64,000 bases of DNA from Geomonas limicola (GCF_014193675.1 NZ_BLXZ01000002.1:620001-684000); one strand, 5' to 3'; shown: positions 7,874 to 18,200, counted from the first letter of the stretch. A program made the numbers and translations. The notes: a model not told the origin generated them from the letters alone.

Positions 7874-10800
7874 TCAGAATAGGCATTTCAAGAGATTTCT
7901 GGCTTCGCGCAGCACCCCGTCGAAGGAGGTGTCGCTGATCCGGGCGTAGAGCCGGTAGTCGGGAGTAAAGCGGAATTTTCCCTTCTCTTTGCGCAAAAGT
8001 CCCGTGATGGCGTCCGGCGAGACCGGTGTTCTTTCGTGGAAGGAGAGCACCAGGTCGTTGCCGGCCAGCTCGATCTCCTTGACCAGGAACCCCTTGAGGA
8101 GTACCCGCAGGCGCATTACCTCGAGGAGGTAGACGGCCGCCACCGGGAGCTGCCCGAAACGGTCCACCAGCTCGGCGCGGATGTCCTCGATCTCGGCCTC
8201 GTCGGCGGGCTGGGTGAGCTTCTTGTAGATGAGCAGGCGCTGGTTGGGGTCCCGGACGTACTCCTCGGGGATGAAGGCCGGCACCTTCAGCTTGATCTCC
8301 GGCTCGACCCGCTCGGGGAGCGCCTCCCCCTTCAGGGTGCGCACCGCCTCGTCCAGAAGCTCGGTGTAGAGCTCGAAGCCGACCGCGGCGATGTCGCCGG
8401 ACTGGCGCGCCCCCAGAAGGTCGCCGGCGCCGCGGATCTCCATGTCGTGGGTGGCGATGCGGAAGCCGGCGCCGAGTTCGGTGATGTCCTGGATGATCTT
8501 CAGGCGTTCCCGGGCGTCGGAGGAGATGGCCCCCTCCCCGGGGATCAGCAGGTAGGCGTAGGCGCGGCTCTTGGAGCGCCCGACCCGGCCCCTGAGCTGG
8601 TAGAGCTGGGAGAGGCCGAAGGTGTCGGCGCGGTTCACGATGAGGGTGTTCGCGTTGGGGATGTCCAGGCCGCTTTCGATGATGGTGGTGCAGAGAAGCA
8701 GGTTCGCCTCGCCGTGCATGAAGGAGAGCATCACCTTCTCGAGCTCCTTCTCGGCCATCTGGCCGTGACCCACCACGATGCGCGCCTCGGGGACGATGCG
8801 CCTGAGCTCCTCGGCCATGGCGCCGATGCTCTGCACCCGGTTGTGCACGAAGAAGACCTGGCCACCGCGCCTCAGTTCCCGTAAGACCGCCTCGCGGATC
8901 AGCTCGTCCGAGGAGCGCGACACGAAGGTCTTGATGGCGAGCCTATCCACCGGCGGGGTGTCGATGATGGAGAGGTCCCGGATCCCCATGAGCGACATGT
9001 AGAGGGTGCGCGGGATCGGGGTCGCGGTGAGGGTGAGGATGTCCACCACGGCGCGGAACTGCTTGAGGCGCTCCTTGTGGGTCACCCCGAAGCGCTGCTC
9101 CTCGTCCACGATCAAAAGCCCCAGGTCCTTGAAGACCACGTCCTTTTGCAGCAGGCGATGGGTGCCGATGATGATGTCCACCTCGCCCCTCTTGACCGCC
9201 TCGAGGATCTGCTTCTGCTCCTGGGGGGTCCTAAAGCGCGAGATCATCTCCACCCGCACCGGGTAGTCCTTCACGCGGGCCGAAAAGCTCTCGTAGTGCT
9301 GCTGGGCGAGCACGGTGGTGGGGACCAGCACGGCCACCTGCTTGTTGTCCAGGGCCGCCTTGAAGGCGGCGCGCATGGCGACCTCGGTCTTGCCGTACCC
9401 CACGTCGCCGCAGACCAGCCGGTCCATGGGGCGCGGGCTCTCCATGTCGGCGATCACCTGGTCGATGGCGGCGGCCTGGTCCGGGGTCTCCTCGAAGGCG
9501 AAGGCCGCCTCGAACTCGTGGTACATCTCGTCGGCGGGGGAGTAGCGGTACCCCTCCATCACCTCGCGGGCCGCGTGGACCTTCAAAAGCTCCGCGGCCA
9601 TCTCCTCGATCTCGCTCTTCGCCTTTGCCTTTGCCTTTTCCCAGCCGGCGCCACCCAGCTTGTCCAGGCGCGGCTCGACCCCCTCGGCCCCGACGTAGCG
9701 CTGCACCAGGTTGATGCGGTCCACCGGGAGGTAGAGCTTGTCTCCGCCGGCGTACTCGAGGAGCAGGAAGTCCCCCTCGAGACCGGTGAGGCTTAGGTGC
9801 TCGAGCCCCCGGTAGATGGCGACCCCGAAGTCGATGTGCACCATGTGGTCGCCGGGTTTCAGTTCGGCGAGCGAGGTGAGAAGCTGCTTCTTGCGGGCCT
9901 CGGAGAGGCCGCGGCGCTTGACGCGTTTGCCGAAGATCTCCTCCTCGGCGATGACCACGAGCTTGTCCGCCTCAAGACGGAAGCCGCGCGAGATCTCTCC
10001 GACCAGGATCTCCACGCGTCCTGGGGGGATCTGGGCCGCCTGCGGGAAACGGGACTCGGAGATCTCGATGGGGAGCCGGTAGTGGGAGAAGAGCTCGTAG
10101 AGACGGCGGGCCTGGCCGGCCTGGTGGCAGGGGACCAGCACGCGGTTCCCGGCGGCGATCCAGTGCACCATCCGGTCGGCCAGGGGTGCCAGTACGCGCT
10201 CCCCTTCGCCGCCCAGTTCCAGCTTCAGGTCGGCGTTGTCCTGGAACTCCAGGCGCAGCCGGGTGCCGGGAGCGTCGGAGAGGTCGAGCTGCGGCAGGTT
10301 CAGGCGCCGGCCGCCGGCCACCAGCTCCTCGAGCTTTTCCCGGGAAAGGTAGAGCTCGGCCGGGTCGCAGACGATGGCGTCGCGCAGCTCGGCTCGGGTG
10401 AAGGCGAGGGCCAGGTCCGCTTCGCAGCGCTCGGTCTCTGCCTCAAGGGCCGCGGGGTCGACCAATACCCGGACGGCGTCGGGTCCCAGGTAGTCGAAGA
10501 CCGTCTCCAGCCCCGGGTGGAAGAGTGGCTGCAGGAAGTCGATCCCCGGCGGGTAGATGGCGTGTTGCAGCTGTTCCAGAAGCTCGCGGCGCCGGTCCGC
10601 CCCGATCCCCAGGTGGTCGCAGCGCCTCTTCAGGCGCGGGGCGAACTCCTTCAGGACCGCCTCGGAGAGGATCACCTCACGCGAGGGGACCAGCACCAGC
10701 TCCTCGATCGGTTCCAGCGAGCGCTGGGTCACCGGGTCGAAGCTGCGCATGGTCTCCACCTGGTCGCCGAAGAACTCGATGCGCACCGGGCGGGGGAGGT

Positions 10801-11341
10801 CGGGGGGGAAGATGTCCAGGATGCCGCCGCGCACCGAGAAGCTGCCGCGGTCCTCGACGATCGGGACGTGGGCGTACCCGAGCTGCACCAGTTTGGCCAC
10901 CAAGGGCTCGCGCTCGAGCTCGGCCCCCACCACCAGGTACTGGCAGACCTCGCCCAGGACCTCCCGGGGGAGCACGCGCTGCAGGGCGCTCGCCAGCGGC
11001 AGGACCAGGACCTTGACCCGGCCGTCCAGAAGGGCGAGGAGCGCCTTCAAGCGCTCGCCGACGATCTCCTGGTGCGGCGAGGCCGCCTCGAAGGGGGTGA
11101 TGTCCCAGCCCGGGAAGGGGAGGATCTCCTCGGGGCGCGCGGCGAAGTAGCAAAGCTCCTTCGTAAGCTCGTCGGCGGCGTCCTGGTCCGGCGTCAGCAC
11201 CACGAGCGGCGTAGAGAGCCGGGAGGAAAGCCGCGACACCAGGTAGGCCGGGGCCGAGCCTTTCAGTCCGGTCAGGCTCAGGTTGGCGTCGCCCGGTTCG
11301 AGCTGTCGGATTATTTCGTTGAGGTAATCGGAGGTTGGCAT
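7874..11341 (-). CDS. mfd: Transcription-repair coupling factor Mfd
   Basis: A 1155-residue DNA translocase that removes stalled RNA polymerase and recruits UvrA to lesions. The UvrB-like N-terminal domains are present (GLKGSAPAYLVSRL; GGILDIFPPDLPRPVRIEFFG), followed by the CarD-like polymerase-interacting domain (LKPGDHMVHIDFGVAIYRGLE). The helicase motor has Walker A GDVGYGKTEVA, DEEQRFG, the TATPIPRTLYMSL motif and the GRVGRS motif, and a C-terminal regulatory domain closes it. The frame stays open upstream to 11413, but the ATG at 11341 has AGGA just before it and gives the usual length (E. coli 1148). uvrA lies about 9 kb away on the other strand. Confidence 0.97.
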   Translation of the reverse strand: MPTSDYLNEIIRQLEPGDANLSLTGLKGSAPAYLVSRLSSRLSTPLVVLTPDQDAADELTKELCYFAARPEEILPFPGWDITPFEAASPHQEIVGERLKALLALLDGRVKVLVLPLASALQRVLPREVLGEVCQYLVVGAELEREPLVAKLVQLGYAHVPIVEDRGSFSVRGGILDIFPPDLPRPVRIEFFGDQVETMRSFDPVTQRSLEPIEELVLVPSREVILSEAVLKEFAPRLKRRCDHLGIGADRRRELLEQLQHAIYPPGIDFLQPLFHPGLETVFDYLGPDAVRVLVDPAALEAETERCEADLALAFTRAELRDAIVCDPAELYLSREKLEELVAGGRRLNLPQLDLSDAPGTRLRLEFQDNADLKLELGGEGERVLAPLADRMVHWIAAGNRVLVPCHQAGQARRLYELFSHYRLPIEISESRFPQAAQIPPGRVEILVGEISRGFRLEADKLVVIAEEEIFGKRVKRRGLSEARKKQLLTSLAELKPGDHMVHIDFGVAIYRGLEHLSLTGLEGDFLLLEYAGGDKLYLPVDRINLVQRYVGAEGVEPRLDKLGGAGWEKAKAKAKSEIEEMAAELLKVHAAREVMEGYRYSPADEMYHEFEAAFAFEETPDQAAAIDQVIADMESPRPMDRLVCGDVGYGKTEVAMRAAFKAALDNKQVAVLVPTTVLAQQHYESFSARVKDYPVRVEMISRFRTPQEQKQILEAVKRGEVDIIIGTHRLLQKDVVFKDLGLLIVDEEQRFGVTHKERLKQFRAVVDILTLTATPIPRTLYMSLMGIRDLSIIDTPPVDRLAIKTFVSRSSDELIREAVLRELRRGGQVFFVHNRVQSIGAMAEELRRIVPEARIVVGHGQMAEKELEKVMLSFMHGEANLLLCTTIIESGLDIPNANTLIVNRADTFGLSQLYQLRGRVGRSKSRAYAYLLIPGEGAISSDARERLKIIQDITELGAGFRIATHDMEIRGAGDLLGARQSGDIAAVGFELYTELLDEAVRTLKGEALPERVEPEIKLKVPAFIPEEYVRDPNQRLLIYKKLTQPADEAEIEDIRAELVDRFGQLPVAAVYLLEVMRLRVLLKGFLVKEIELAGNDLVLSFHERTPVSPDAITGLLRKEKGKFRFTPDYRLYARISDTSFDGVLREARNLLKCLF

Positions 11342-11563
11342 GGTCCTGTGCTGGCTGGCTCGGCCCCGCCGGGGGCGGGGGGAAGGGTAAACAACATTGC
11401 TGGAGCATAGCAAAAACGGGGCCGATTATCCAGCGCAATGGGGGGTGGATCAGGTCGCCGTGAAAAAATTATTTTTATAAAGTAACCGGGGGGCGTGCCG
11501 AATAGATTTCCATACTGTGCAATGGCCTGCGGCTTCGTGCCGCTAAAGGATAGGGTGAGTTTG

Positions 11564-11905
11564 ATGCGCAACGACGATACCATACAATCGGATGTCCTAA
11601 GCTACTTCACCTCCGAGTTTCGCGCTCTCGAGGAGCGCCTGAAATCGGGGGGGCTGGACGACTATCGCGAGAGGGTGCTGATGAGCCAGAAGATCAGCGA
11701 GGCGGTGCACCTGCTCTCCCCCTACGTGCGGAGCGACCCGCGCGCCCGGCACCTGGTGCGCACCGCCGAGAGCCTGAAGAAAAACCTCCTTTCGGTGCGC
11801 GAGATCATCGTGAAGCAGCTCTTGCAGCAAAAGGAGCAGCAGACCCTGCTGCAGGCCATCATCGCCCGCAAGAAGACCACGCGCCAGATGGATGGGCCGT
11901 GCTGA
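11564..11905 (+). CDS. Conserved hypothetical helical protein
   Basis: A 113-residue protein of no family I recognise. It is strongly charged and predicted all-helical: residues 8-30 (FTSEFRALEERLKSGG) and 75-105 (LLQQKEQQTLLQAIIARKK) look like amphipathic or coiled-coil helices. No signal peptide or membrane segment is seen. The ATG at 11564 is preferred to upstream starts in the same frame because AAGGA lies 13 bases before it and the upstream 23 codons lack family-like character. It stands alone between divergent mfd and tRNA-Ser. Confidence 0.6.
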   Translation: MRNDDTIQSDVLSYFTSEFRALEERLKSGGLDDYRERVLMSQKISEAVHLLSPYVRSDPRARHLVRTAESLKKNLLSVREIIVKQLLQQKEQQTLLQAIIARKKTTRQMDGPC

Positions 11906-11984
11906 ACAGCGCCGTCCCCCGGTACGCCAAGCCTTGGGGACGGCTGGTTCCCCCGGCTCATTTCCCCATCTCTTAAGAAATCAC

Positions 11985-12012
11985 TTTACAATTACGACCG
12001 GCTATATTATAA
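11985..12012 (+). promoter_or_regulatory. Promoter for tRNA-Ser and probably SRP RNA
   Basis: TTTACA (11985-11990) and TTATAA (12007-12012) are 16 bases apart, within an AT-rich stretch. The tRNA begins 13 bases after the -10 box. Confidence 0.5.
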
Positions 12013-12025
12013 ACGTCCTTCTCGT

Positions 12026-12116
12026 GGAGAGATGTCCGAGTGGTTGAAGGAGCACGCCTGGAAAGCGTGTGTACGTTAATAGCGTACCGAGGGTTCGAAT
12101 CCCTCTCTCTCCGCCA
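12026..12116 (+). tRNA. tRNA-Ser(GGA)
   Basis: A 91-base class II tRNA with encoded CCA end. Acceptor stem GGAGAGA pairs with TCTCTCC, discriminator G. The anticodon stem CACGC/GCGTG encloses loop CTGGAAA, giving anticodon GGA (reads UCC and UCU). A long variable arm (TACGTTAATAGCGTA) and the T arm GGGTTCGAATCCC are clear. It lies just upstream of the SRP RNA gene. Confidence 0.97.
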
Positions 12117-12134
12117 TACTTAAATTATTTCCTT

Positions 12135-12260
<126 letters not shown>

Positions 12261-12327
12261 AATCCCCCTTTAGTCGTTCCCTCCCCCCGGCACCTAGTAA
12301 CCGGCATTTTGCCGCGAGGTAGTCTTC

Positions 12328-14058
12328 TTGTCCTATCAGGTACTTGCGAGAAAGTGGCGGCCCCAGACCTTCACCGACCTGGTGGGGCAGGAGCACGTCA
12401 GCCAAACCCTGAAAAACGCCATCGACGGCGGCCGGGTGGCGCACGCCTTCCTGTTCACCGGGGCCCGCGGCGTCGGCAAGACCAGCTCCGCGCGCATTCT
12501 CGCCAAGGCGCTCAACTGCGAGGAGGGACTCTCGGTCGAGCCGTGCAACCACTGCTCGGCGTGCCTCGAGATCACCGAGGGGAACTCGGTCGACGTCTTC
12601 GAGATCGACGGCGCCTCCAACACCGGCGTCGACGACATCCGCGAACTACGCGACAACATCAAGTACCTCCCCTCGCGCTCGCGCTACAAGATCTTCATCA
12701 TCGATGAAGTGCACATGCTCACCACCAACGCCTTCAACGCCCTGTTGAAGACGCTGGAAGAGCCCCCCGCCCACGTCAAGTTCATCTTCGCCACCACCGA
12801 ACCGCACAAGGTCCCCATCACCATCCTGTCCCGCTGCCAGCGCTTCGACTTCAAGCGGATCGCGTTGCCGCGCATCGTCTCGAGGCTGCGCTACATCGTA
12901 GACCAGGAAGGGGTCTCGGTAAGCGATGAGGCGCTCACCATCGTGGCCCGCAAGGGGGATGGCAGCATGCGCGACTCGCTGACCACCCTGGACCAGGTGC
13001 TCGCCTTCTGCGGAGAGCAGGTCTCGGACGAGGAGGTTACCGCTCTTCTCGGGGTTGTGGACCGCCGCCTGATCCTGGACGCCGCGCGCGCCGTCTTCGA
13101 GCGCGACCTGCGCGGGGTGCTGGAACTGGTGGCCCGGGTGGACAGCTTCGGCTACAACATGCGCCAGTTCTGCCAGGAGCTCATCGACCTGTTCCGCGCG
13201 GTGGCGATCATCCAGGCGGTGGGGGATGCCCAGGGGCTTTTGGACCTCTCCGAGGCGGAACTCGCCGAACTGGCCGGCCTCGCCAAGACGCAGAACCCGG
13301 GCGAGTTGCAGCGCCACCTCACCCTGCTTCTGAAGGCGGAAGGGGAGATGGGGCAGGCAAGCTTCCCGCGGCTCGTGCTGGAGATGGCACTCATGAAGAT
13401 GGCCACCCTGCGCCCGGCAGTACCGGTGCAGGAGCTTTTGCAGCGGATCGCGGCGCTGGAAGGGGGAGCTCCCCCGGCAGCGCGCCCGGCCCAGCTGGCA
13501 GCCGCCGAGCGTACCGCAGCGGCTCCCCGGCCCCAGGCACCCGTTGCCCAGGCTGCCCCGTCCGGTGCAGCACCCCGCCCGGCTGCCGCGCCGGCGCCTC
13601 AGGCCCCGCGTCCCGCGCCCCAGGCTGCTCCGGCCGGTCCCCCCGTGGGCTCCGGGGACCTCTGGGGGAGCCTGGTGCGCTTCATAAAGGGTAAGAAGCC
13701 GATGCTCGGCTCGCTTCTGGAGCAGGTCTACCCGGTCCGTGTGACCCCGCAGAGCCTGGAACTGGGCTGCCTGGCCGGCTCCTACGAGCTGATGCAGGTG
13801 CAGGACAACGCCAAGCAGGCCGAGCTGCGCGCCCTGGCCGGCGAGCACTTCGGCGGCAACCCCACCTTGAAGGTGGTGGCGCTGGATGCCGTCCCCAGTA
13901 ACGCCGCCCCGAGCCTCTCGGAAAAAAAAAGCCTTGAAGACGCCGAACGGGCCGCAACCCTGAGGCGCGAGGCGGAAGAACACCCCCTGGTGACCGCCGC
14001 CGTCGAGCTCTTCGACGGCGAGATCGCCGAAGTAACCGAAATCAAGACAAAGCCCTGA
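12328..14058 (+). CDS. dnaX: DNA polymerase III subunit gamma/tau
   Basis: A 576-residue clamp-loader ATPase. The start is TTG, fixed by RBS GAGGTAG and by the conserved MSYQVLARKWRP start. Walker A is GARGVGKT (residues 45-52), the zinc cysteines are C64, C73, C76 and C79, and DEVHML (Walker B) and the LSRCQRFDF sensor follow. A Pro/Ala-rich linker occupies about 375-450. The C-terminal tau region ends with HPLVTAAVELFDGEI. A run of nine A at 13922-13930 (codons 532-534) could cause slippage; both alternative frames reach a stop within 11 codons, which would remove the last 40-odd residues. The genes ybaB and recR follow. Confidence 0.96.
   Translation: MSYQVLARKWRPQTFTDLVGQEHVSQTLKNAIDGGRVAHAFLFTGARGVGKTSSARILAKALNCEEGLSVEPCNHCSACLEITEGNSVDVFEIDGASNTGVDDIRELRDNIKYLPSRSRYKIFIIDEVHMLTTNAFNALLKTLEEPPAHVKFIFATTEPHKVPITILSRCQRFDFKRIALPRIVSRLRYIVDQEGVSVSDEALTIVARKGDGSMRDSLTTLDQVLAFCGEQVSDEEVTALLGVVDRRLILDAARAVFERDLRGVLELVARVDSFGYNMRQFCQELIDLFRAVAIIQAVGDAQGLLDLSEAELAELAGLAKTQNPGELQRHLTLLLKAEGEMGQASFPRLVLEMALMKMATLRPAVPVQELLQRIAALEGGAPPAARPAQLAAAERTAAAPRPQAPVAQAAPSGAAPRPAAAPAPQAPRPAPQAAPAGPPVGSGDLWGSLVRFIKGKKPMLGSLLEQVYPVRVTPQSLELGCLAGSYELMQVQDNAKQAELRALAGEHFGGNPTLKVVALDAVPSNAAPSLSEKKSLEDAERAATLRREAEEHPLVTAAVELFDGEIAEVTEIKTKP
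13922..13930 (+). promoter_or_regulatory. A9 slippery run within dnaX
   Basis: The zero frame reads GAA AAA AAA AGC. A -1 shift (or one added A in the mRNA) gives AAG CCT TGA, and loss of one A gives a frame that stops at TGA 13961-13963. dnaX is known to use slippage in E. coli (A AAA AAG) and Thermus (A9), so this run is a good candidate for making a shorter subunit. Confidence 0.5.
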
Positions 14059-14112
14059 CGAAAGCCTCACGGCGCTCGTCGGGACAGGTCAGATACTCAC
14101 GCGGAGGATACG

Positions 14113-14427
14113 ATGTCTAAAGGTTTGGCGCAGATCATGAAGCAGGCTCAGATGATGCAGCAGAAGATGGGTAAACTGCAGGAAGAAGCGGCGGAGAAAA
14201 CCGCCGAGGCGACCGCAGGCGGCGGTGCCGTAACAGTGGTTGTCAACGGGAAGAACCAGGTGCTCTCCCTGACCATCAAGAAAGAGGCGGTCGATCCGGA
14301 GGACGTCGAGATGCTGCAGGATCTCATCCTCAGCGCGGTGAACGAGGCACTGAAAAAAGTGCACCAGGCGATGAGCGAGGAGATGAGCAAGATCACCGGC
14401 GGCCTGAACATCCCGGGACTCTTCTAA
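14113..14427 (+). CDS. YbaB/EbfC family nucleoid-associated protein
   Basis: A 104-residue DNA-binding protein of the YbaB/EbfC family: N-terminal helix [21 protein letters not shown], a central sheet ([37 protein letters not shown]) and a C-terminal helix and tail. Dimers of this family bind DNA as tweezer-like structures. The RBS is GGAGGAT. It lies 54 bp after dnaX and 183 bp before recR, the conserved dnaX-ybaB-recR order. A likely terminator follows at 14447-14510. Confidence 0.95.
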   Translation: MSKGLAQIMKQAQMMQQKMGKLQEEAAEKTAEATAGGGAVTVVVNGKNQVLSLTIKKEAVDPEDVEMLQDLILSAVNEALKKVHQAMSEEMSKITGGLNIPGLF

Positions 14428-14446
14428 GAAAAGACCTACAGTTAGG

Positions 14447-14510
14447 CGCGGATGCCGGCCGGGCGGGACGATCCTTCGATCGGAACATCCCGGACCGTCA
14501 TCCGCGTTTT
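14447..14510 (+). terminator. Probable terminator after ybaB
   Basis: CGCGGATG pairs with CATCCGCG over 64 bases that contain further GC-rich inner pairing, and TTTT follows. It may separate recR from dnaX-ybaB, at least in part. Confidence 0.55.
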
Positions 14511-14517
14511 GCGTTCA

Positions 14518-14605
14518 ATTTCTGGTGTTTTAATTAATTAACCGATTCTCGGTCAAAAAATTTTTTGGCCAAAATAATCAGTAAAAAAATGTTTTATCCG
14601 TGGTG
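14518..14605. other. AT-rich palindromic segment upstream of recR
   Basis: This stretch is far richer in A and T than its surroundings. It holds TTAATTAATTAA (14530-14541), ACCGA..CTCGGT (from 14541) and the near-palindrome GGTCAAAAAATTTTTTGGCC (14551-14570). Such A-tract DNA is often curved and is the likely site of a recR promoter, but no clean -35/-10 pair can be named. Confidence 0.4.
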
Positions 14606-14610
14606 GGAAT

Positions 14611-15204
14611 ATGCTACATTTTTCGAACTCGCTGACCCGGCTGGTAGGTGAACTCAAGAAATTACCAGGAGTTGGCGAGAAGAGCGCACTGCGACTGGCG
14701 TTTCACCTCCTGAAGCATCCCGACAACATCGACGCCCTGGCCGAGAGCCTCACCCTGGTGCGGGAGCGGGTCAGGTTCTGCTCGGTCTGCTTCGCCATCA
14801 CCGAGGAGGACCCCTGCTGGATCTGCTCGGGAGAGCGCGACGCCAGCACCCTCTGCGTGGTGGAGGAGCCCCAGGACATCCTGGCCATCGAGAAGAGCCG
14901 GGCCTTCCGCGGGCGCTACCACGTGATGCAGGGAGCCCTTTCCCCCTTGAGCGGGGTAACCCCGGCGGAACTGAGGATCGCCGAGCTCATGAAGCGGCTG
15001 GAGGGGGGCGAGGTTCGCGAGGTGCTCATCGCCACCAACTTCAGCGTCGAGGGTGAGGCGACCGCACTTTTCTTGACAAAGCTCATCAAGCCGTTATCCA
15101 TTAGAGTCACCCGGCTGGCCCACGGCATCCCCATCGGCAGCGACCTCGAATACGTAGATGCAGCAACGGTGCAGCGCGCCGTCGAAGGGCGCTCTGAATT
15201 GTGA
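14611..15204 (+). CDS. recR: Recombination mediator protein RecR
   Basis: A 197-residue protein, the normal length for RecR. The helix-hairpin-helix region (LKKLPGVGEKSALRLAFHLL) is at residues 11-30, the four-Cys zinc finger CSVCF...CWICS at about 57-73, and the Toprim domain from about 80 (VVEEPQDILAIEKS) to 175. With RecF and RecO it loads RecA at gaps. It is preceded by GTGGGA as a weak RBS. Neighbours dnaX and ybaB confirm the call. Confidence 0.97.
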   Translation: MLHFSNSLTRLVGELKKLPGVGEKSALRLAFHLLKHPDNIDALAESLTLVRERVRFCSVCFAITEEDPCWICSGERDASTLCVVEEPQDILAIEKSRAFRGRYHVMQGALSPLSGVTPAELRIAELMKRLEGGEVREVLIATNFSVEGEATALFLTKLIKPLSIRVTRLAHGIPIGSDLEYVDAATVQRAVEGRSEL

Positions 15205-15293
15205 ACCGTAATCCACGGCGGAACCGACCCGGAAAACCGACCGCCGTTCAACCGCTTCATTAATCCTAGCCCTATTCTCACAGGAGGAAATCA

Positions 15294-18200
15294 ATGTCCC
15301 GCAGAATGGTAACGATCGACGGTAATACTGCCGCAGCACACGTGGCGCACGCCACCAACGAGGTGATCGCCATCTACCCGATCACCCCTTCCTCCGTCAT
15401 GGGGGAGATCTCGGACGAGAAGAGCGCCCGGGGCGAGAAGAACATCTGGGGAACCGTACCTTTCGTCTCGGAGCTGCAGTCCGAGGGTGGCGCCTCCGGC
15501 GCCGTGCACGGTGCGCTGCAGGCCGGTGCCCTTACCACGACCTTTACCGCAAGCCAGGGCTTGCTCCTCATGATCCCGAACATGTTCAAGATCGCCGGCG
15601 AATTGACCTCGACGGTGTTCCACATCTCGGCCCGCGCCATCTCGGCCGCAGCGCTGAACATCTTCGGCGACCACTCCGACGTCATGGCGGCCCGCTCCAC
15701 CGGCTGGGGGATGCTCTGCTCCAACAACGTGCAGGAGGTCATGGACTTCGCCCTGATCGCCCAGGCTGCGACGCTTAGGGCCCGGGTTCCCTTCATGCAC
15801 TTCTTCGACGGCTTCAGGACCTCCCACGAGGTACAGAAGGTCGAGGAGCTTACCTTCGACGACATGCGCGCCATGCTCACCGACGAGTTGGTGCAGGCGC
15901 ACCGCGACCGCGCGCTCACCCCGGACCGCCCGGTGATGCGCGGCACCGCCCAGAACCCGGACGTCTACTTCCAGGGTCGCGAGACCGTGAACGCCTTCTA
16001 CCCGAAGGCGATGACCATCGTCCAGGAGGAGATGGACAAGTTCGCCAAGGTGACCGGCCGCAGCTACAAGCTCGTCGAGTACGTGGGCGCCCCGGACGCG
16101 GAGCGCGTGGTCATCGTGATGGGGAGCGCCGCCGACACCTTCCAGGAGACCCTGGAGACCCTGAACAAGAACGGCGAGAAGGTCGGCCTCCTGAAAGTAC
16201 GCTTGTTCCGTCCCTTCCCGGCGGAAATCCTGGCTGCCGCCATCCCGGCCACGGCCAGGAAGATCGCCGTACTGGACCGCACCAAGGAGCCGGGCTCCCT
16301 GGGCGAACCGCTCTACCTCGACGTGCGCACCGCCGTCGGCGAGGCGATGGCCGATGGCACGGTCTCTTTCCCGGGGTACCCGATCATCGTCGGCGGCCGC
16401 TTCGGCCTGGGATCCAAGGAGCTCACCCCGGGGATGGCCAAGGGGGTCTACGACAACCTGAAACTCGACAAGCCGAAGAACCACTTCGTGGTCGGTATCG
16501 TCGAGGACGTGACCAACTGCTCGCTCCCCTACGACGCCAAGTTCATGAACCCCTCCCCGGGCACCTACTCGGCGATGTTCTACGGCCTCGGTTCCGACGG
16601 CACCGTGGGCGCCAACAAGAACTCCATCAAGATCATCGGCGAGCACTCGGACAACAACGTCCAGGCCTACTTCGTGTACGACTCGAAGAAGGCGGGCAGC
16701 GTGACCACCTCGCACCTAAGGTTCGGCAAGGGGGAGATCCGCTCCCCGTACCTGATCGACCAGGCGGACTTCGTGGCCTGCCACAACTTCTCCTTCCTGG
16801 AGAAGTACGACATGCTGGAGCGCGCCAAGACGGGCGGCACCTTCCTGCTCTGCTCGCCGTTTGACAAGGACTCGGTCTGGGATTCCATGCCGGTCGAGGT
16901 GCAGAAAGAAATCATCGCCAAGAAGCTCAAGTTCTACGTGATCGACGCCATCAGGCTCGCCGAGGAACTGGGTCTGGGCGCCCGCATCAACGTGATCATG
17001 CAGACCGCCTTCTTCAAGATCTCCGGCATCATGGAGCTGCAGGTCGCCATCGACGCCATCAAGGACGCCATCAAGAAGTCCTACGGCAAGTCCGGCGAGA
17101 AGGTCGTCGAGATGAACAACAAGGCGGTGGATGCGGCGCTCGCCAACATCTTCGAGGTTAAGGTGCCGGCCCAGGCCAGCAGCAAGCTGAAGAAGCCGCC
17201 GGTCGTCGGTGCCCACGCCCCTGCCTTCGTCCAGGAGGTCACCGCCCCGATCATCGCCGGCTACGGCGACAACCTGCCGGTCTCCAAGATGCCGGCCGAC
17301 GGCACCTTCCCGACCGCGACCTCGCAGTACGAGAAACGCAACATCGCCGTGGACATCCCGGTCTGGGACGAGGCGCTCTGCATCCAGTGCGGCATCTGCT
17401 CGTTCGTCTGCCCGCACGCCACCATCAGGATGAAGGTGTACGAGGGCGACAGCCTCAAGGGTGCGCCGGAGACCTTCAAGTCGGCCGACGCCCGCGGCAA
17501 CGAGTTCAAGGGGATGAAGTGCACCGTGCAGGTCGCCCCGGAAGACTGCACCGGCTGCGGCGCCTGCGTCTACAACTGCCCGGCGAAGTCCAAGGAAGAT
17601 CCCAAGCACAAGGCGATCAACATGAAGTTCCAGGCCCCGCTCAGGGCGACCGAGGCGGCCAACTACGACTTCTTCCTGCAGATCCCGGACACCGATCCGA
17701 AGCTCTACAAGCGCGACACCCTGAAGGGAAGCCAACTGATCACCCCGCTCTTCGAGTACTCGGGCGCCTGCGCCGGCTGCGGCGAGACCCCGTACTTAAA
17801 GCTCATGTCGCAGCTCTTCGGCGACCGCGCCATGATCGCCAACGCGACCGGCTGCACCTCGATCTACGGCGGCAACCTCCCGACCACCCCCTGGTCGCAG
17901 AATCAGGATGGCCGCGGCCCGGCCTGGTCCAACTCGCTCTTCGAGGACAACGCCGAGTTCGGCTTCGGCATGCGACTGGCCATCGACAAGTTCAACGAGG
18001 CGGCCCGCGAGCTGGTGACCCAGCTGATCGGCTGCTCCTGCAAGTCCTGCGATCCGGTCAAGCCGGTCATGCAGGAGATCCTCGCCGCCGACCAGAAGGA
18101 CCAGGCGGGCGTCGAGGCGCAGCGCGGGCGCGTGGCGAAGCTGAAAGAGGCGCTGGCTGGCTGCAGTGAGCCGGCCGCCAAGAAGCTCCTCTCCATCGCC

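Noticed and set aside
7900-11400. Long plus-strand frames opposite mfd, up to 537 codons
   Set aside because: They mirror the codon pattern of a clear Mfd gene in GC-rich DNA and show no family motifs.
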